From JBGLNL01 sp964548045 (GTDB taxonomy: Bacteria; Chloroflexota; Dehalococcoidia; SZUA-161; SpSt-899): 35,085 nt of DNA. Each line of letters begins with the position of its first letter. Positions within the stretch are counted from its first letter, which is position 1. Both the position numbers and the translations under genes were made by a program. Of this stretch, positions 32,735 through 35,085 are shown one piece after another. The stretch is from contig CAZJQZ010000006.1 of assembly GCA_964548045.1 (NCBI GenBank), forward strand, positions 1 through 35,085, read 5' to 3'. The notes under the pieces are model-generated. The model worked only from the letters and a program-made list of their open reading frames with translations, was not told where the DNA came from and did not search any database.

Positions 32735-33970
32735 TTGAAGAAGGTTTGCATTCTGGCATCCGTCTTCTGGCCTGTTTATCCGGGCTTCGGAGGCAGGCAT
32801 GCCTATGCTCTGGCCGGGAACATGGTCGAGGCTGGATATAATGTAGATGTGGTAGCAGCTTTTCCTATCGATTTGAGGAAACGGGGGAATTTTTTCTCCC
32901 AGAGGCCTGTATCGAAAGAGTGGCTCAATGGGAGCAGAGTCTTCCGGGTTTTCTCTCTATTGCCTACTGGTCTGGGATTACTTCGAAAGCTGTTTTTTTA
33001 TATTTCCTTCATGCTCACTTCGCTGATGGCCATCCCTTTCGTAATAAAAGCGGATTTTGTTTTGGGACTTCATCCACCTCCTGCATGGTTGATACTTCCC
33101 GGTTTTATTTTCTCCCGTCTCCTGAGAGCAAAATACATAATACGTGTCACGGATTTATGGCCTGACGTGGTCTTTGAATTCAAACTTGCCAATCGAACAC
33201 CTTTGAGGCAAATGGTTATCCTGATGACGAAAATGACCTATGGCATGTCAGATCACATAATGGCGTTTACTCCGGAGATCAAAGAAAGGATGTTACAACA
33301 AGGAGTTCCTGAGAACAAAATTTCCGTCGTTGAAATGGCGGTTGATACCGACACTTTCAGCCCTGCATCTTTACAACGTGATGAAGCACAAAATTTAAAT
33401 CTTCCCGAACCAAAGGATAAATTTGTTGTCCTCTATGCCGGCGCGTTTGCCTTAACTTATGATTTTGAATCTCTGCTCAAAGCAGCTAAAAATTTAAAGG
33501 ACGAAAACATTCTCTTTGTGATCCTTGGCGACGGGGATGCGAAGGGATTGATCATTGATACAATCAGGCGATACGATCTTACAAATGTTATTATGCCACC
33601 GCCTGTTTCCAGCCCCGAAACGGTGGCAAAATACATAAATTACAGTGATGTCTGTACAATGCCTTTGAAGCCTGAAATGGTAACAAGCACAATCACACGA
33701 CCATCCAAAATTTTTGAGTTCTGGGCTTGCGGAAAGCCGGTAATAAGTTGTACAAAAGGGGAAGTGGAGCATTTGACCAATGAATCGGGAGCAGGAATGA
33801 TCGTGGAACCCGGTGATGTTGAAGGTCTTTCTGCAGCGATAAAACTTCTCTATCAAAACCCTCAAATGACCGATGAAATGGGCTCCAGAGCCAGAGAATA
33901 TGTCGTGAGCCGATTTTCTTATGAATCACTGAAAGCCAGTTTGTCCAATACATTTGACAGGTTCAATTAG
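32735..33970 (+). CDS. Family 4 glycosyltransferase
   Basis: A 411-aa GT-B fold transferase of the WbuB-like GT4 type. The N-terminal domain has the glycine-rich FWPVYPGFGGRHAYALA and a hydrophobic patch around 75-130 that may sit on the membrane. The donor-binding half starts at VVLYAGAFALTYDFESLLKA and includes RPSKIFEFWACGKPVIS, with the E7-type acid region. The start is TTG at 32735, two bases after the GT2 stop. It likely adds a sugar to a lipid-linked glycan. Confidence 0.88.
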   Translation: MKKVCILASVFWPVYPGFGGRHAYALAGNMVEAGYNVDVVAAFPIDLRKRGNFFSQRPVSKEWLNGSRVFRVFSLLPTGLGLLRKLFFYISFMLTSLMAIPFVIKADFVLGLHPPPAWLILPGFIFSRLLRAKYIIRVTDLWPDVVFEFKLANRTPLRQMVILMTKMTYGMSDHIMAFTPEIKERMLQQGVPENKISVVEMAVDTDTFSPASLQRDEAQNLNLPEPKDKFVVLYAGAFALTYDFESLLKAAKNLKDENILFVILGDGDAKGLIIDTIRRYDLTNVIMPPPVSSPETVAKYINYSDVCTMPLKPEMVTSTITRPSKIFEFWACGKPVISCTKGEVEHLTNESGAGMIVEPGDVEGLSAAIKLLYQNPQMTDEMGSRAREYVVSRFSYESLKASLSNTFDRFN

Positions 33971-33985
33971 AAAGGAGAAGTGAAA

Positions 33986-34978
33986 ATGGATTATCTTAAA
34001 GAATACGCCGGAAAGACAGTATTGGTGACCGGTGGAGCCGGGTTGATCGGGAGTAATCTTGTTAAGAAACTTGTAGAACTCGAAGTTAAGAAGGTTTTGA
34101 TATTGGATAGCCTTGAATCCGCGGTGGAATGGAATGTGCCTGTTTATCCGAATGTTGTTCTGATTAAAGGGGATGTGGCCGATGAAGTGCTCCTGAAAAG
34201 GGTGTTCTTTGACAGACCGGAGTATGTGTTTCATCTGGCAGCCCACTTCGCTAATCAGAAGGCGGTCGATTTTCCGGAAGAAAATCTCAGGGTCAATGCT
34301 TTGGGAACGATGAAATTACTCGAATACTCTCGCCTTGTCGATGTGAAACGTTTTGTCTTTTCCTCGTCCGGTTGTTCGGCGTATGGCAGTAGGGCACCGG
34401 TGCCGCTCAAAGAAGACTTCGTTACGCTGCATCTGGATACCCCTTATCAAATTCACAAACTTTTAGGAGAGCTCTATTGCAATTTCTTCCTCGATCACTG
34501 GGGTTTGCCTACGGTGCGGCTGCGCCTGTTTAACGTGTATGGCCCGGGCGGTTTGCCGGGAAAATACAAGAACGTGATTCCCAATTTCATGTACATGGCA
34601 CATCAAGGCAAACCACTGACGGTCATGGGAACCGGCGATGAGACTCGTGACTTCACCTTCGTGGGGGATTTGATTGATGGTTTATTGCGTGGTGGAGTGT
34701 TCGAGGAGGCAATCGGGGAAGAAATGAACCTTGGTTCAGGCGTGGAGACTGCCAGTATCGACCTAGCCAAAATGGTGAATGAGGTTTCCGGTAACTCTGC
34801 CGGAATTGTGCATATTGAAAAGCGCGATTGGGATCATGGAACACGAAGGCTGGCATCTATTGATAAGGCCAGGCAGTTAATGGGCTACGATCCGCAAACC
34901 CCCCTTATCGAGGGATTGAAAAAAGCCAACGAATGGTTTGTGGAGAACAAAGATCGGATAATCTATCTCGAAACATAG
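33986..34978 (+). CDS. NAD-dependent epimerase/dehydratase, extended SDR
   Basis: A second nucleotide-sugar epimerase/dehydratase (330 aa). The NAD-binding loop VTGGAGLIGSN lies at about 14-24, with HLAAHF, FSSSGCSAYG and the catalytic pair Y154/K158 in YQIHK. NVYGPGG and GTGDETRDFTFVGD follow. I chose the ATG at 33986, eight bases after AAAGGAG, over the GTG at 33980. Gene order suggests it supplies an activated sugar for the neighbouring glycosyltransferases; the exact reaction is not clear. Confidence 0.92.
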   Translation: MDYLKEYAGKTVLVTGGAGLIGSNLVKKLVELEVKKVLILDSLESAVEWNVPVYPNVVLIKGDVADEVLLKRVFFDRPEYVFHLAAHFANQKAVDFPEENLRVNALGTMKLLEYSRLVDVKRFVFSSSGCSAYGSRAPVPLKEDFVTLHLDTPYQIHKLLGELYCNFFLDHWGLPTVRLRLFNVYGPGGLPGKYKNVIPNFMYMAHQGKPLTVMGTGDETRDFTFVGDLIDGLLRGGVFEEAIGEEMNLGSGVETASIDLAKMVNEVSGNSAGIVHIEKRDWDHGTRRLASIDKARQLMGYDPQTPLIEGLKKANEWFVENKDRIIYLET

Positions 34979-35000
34979 ATTTCATACGGAAATTTCGATA

Positions 35001-35085
35001 ATGGGTAAACTGAAGGTTTTAAGAGAACACGAGCTTCAAAACAAAGTTGGGCTGTTTGTCGGCACCAGACCGGGAATAATCAAGT
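35001..35085 (+). CDS. UDP-GlcNAc 2-epimerase, N-terminal fragment cut by window end
   Basis: Only 28 codons are visible, starting with ATG at 35001 and running off the window. The segment VGLFVGTRPGIIK matches the N-terminal VxGTRPxxIK of non-hydrolysing UDP-N-acetylglucosamine 2-epimerases (WecB/MnaA). Here it would make UDP-ManNAc for the surface glycan. It continues the plus-strand cluster, 22 bases after the preceding gene. Confidence 0.75.
   Translation, partial: MGKLKVLREHELQNKVGLFVGTRPGIIK

Noticed and set aside
1..35085. tRNA genes, rRNA genes and CRISPR arrays
   Set aside because: No T-loop-like GTTCRANNC with matching arms, no rRNA segments and no regularly spaced direct repeats were seen by eye.

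Overview
The window looks like a chromosomal segment of an anaerobic bacterium, most likely a Chloroflexota member of the Dehalococcoidia type. This is an inference from gene content: non-pyrrolysine MttB-family methyltransferases with a corrinoid protein, a MetH-activation-like protein, a CBS-containing quaternary-amine ABC transporter, a DUF1786 protein and a two-CW protein. No rRNA or tRNA gene was seen to confirm it. Coding density is high and the genes fall into clear same-strand blocks.

Block 1 (1-7488, +) is housekeeping: polA, then greA-lysS-serS-DUF1786 as a tight operon. polA and greA have their own promoter candidates, and greA has a promoter-terminator-promoter leader. Block 2 (7509-9206, -) encodes two unrecognised helical proteins, one ending in an IS1 InsA-like zinc ribbon. 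Block 3 (9476-15859, +) is an AddB-like/AddA-like recombination nuclease-helicase pair followed by a Trm112-like zinc protein. Block 4 (15847-16693, -) is folK-queD, where the QueD-type protein has the dual CExxHGH signature associated with replacing FolB. Block 5 (16780-20064, +) is ffh, then a MarR regulator with a FAD oxidoreductase; the MarR promoter carries two near-identical palindromes 31 bp apart. Region 20065-20603 holds terminators and a decayed IS1-type transposase fragment, followed by a small two-CW protein.

Block 6 (30339 down to 20919, -) is the most interesting part. Eight genes lie on one strand and end at a strong bidirectional terminator: a MetH-activation-like protein, two tandem MttB-family proteins, a corrinoid protein, an asparagine-synthetase-like protein lacking its glutaminase cysteine, and an OpuA/ProU-type ABC transporter (ATPase with CBS domains, permease, lipoprotein binder). 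The simplest reading is import of a quaternary amine such as glycine betaine, corrinoid-dependent demethylation, and reductive reactivation of the corrinoid. The role of the AsnB-like protein is unknown. An internal promoter candidate precedes the transporter genes.

Block 7 (30889-35085, +) is a surface-polysaccharide cluster: two nucleotide-sugar epimerase/dehydratases, a GT2 and a GT4 glycosyltransferase, and the start of a WecB-type UDP-GlcNAc 2-epimerase cut by the window edge.

Three GTAGGG...CCCTA palindromic elements sit at ORF ends in 7.4-12.4 kb and supply the TAG stop codons there.
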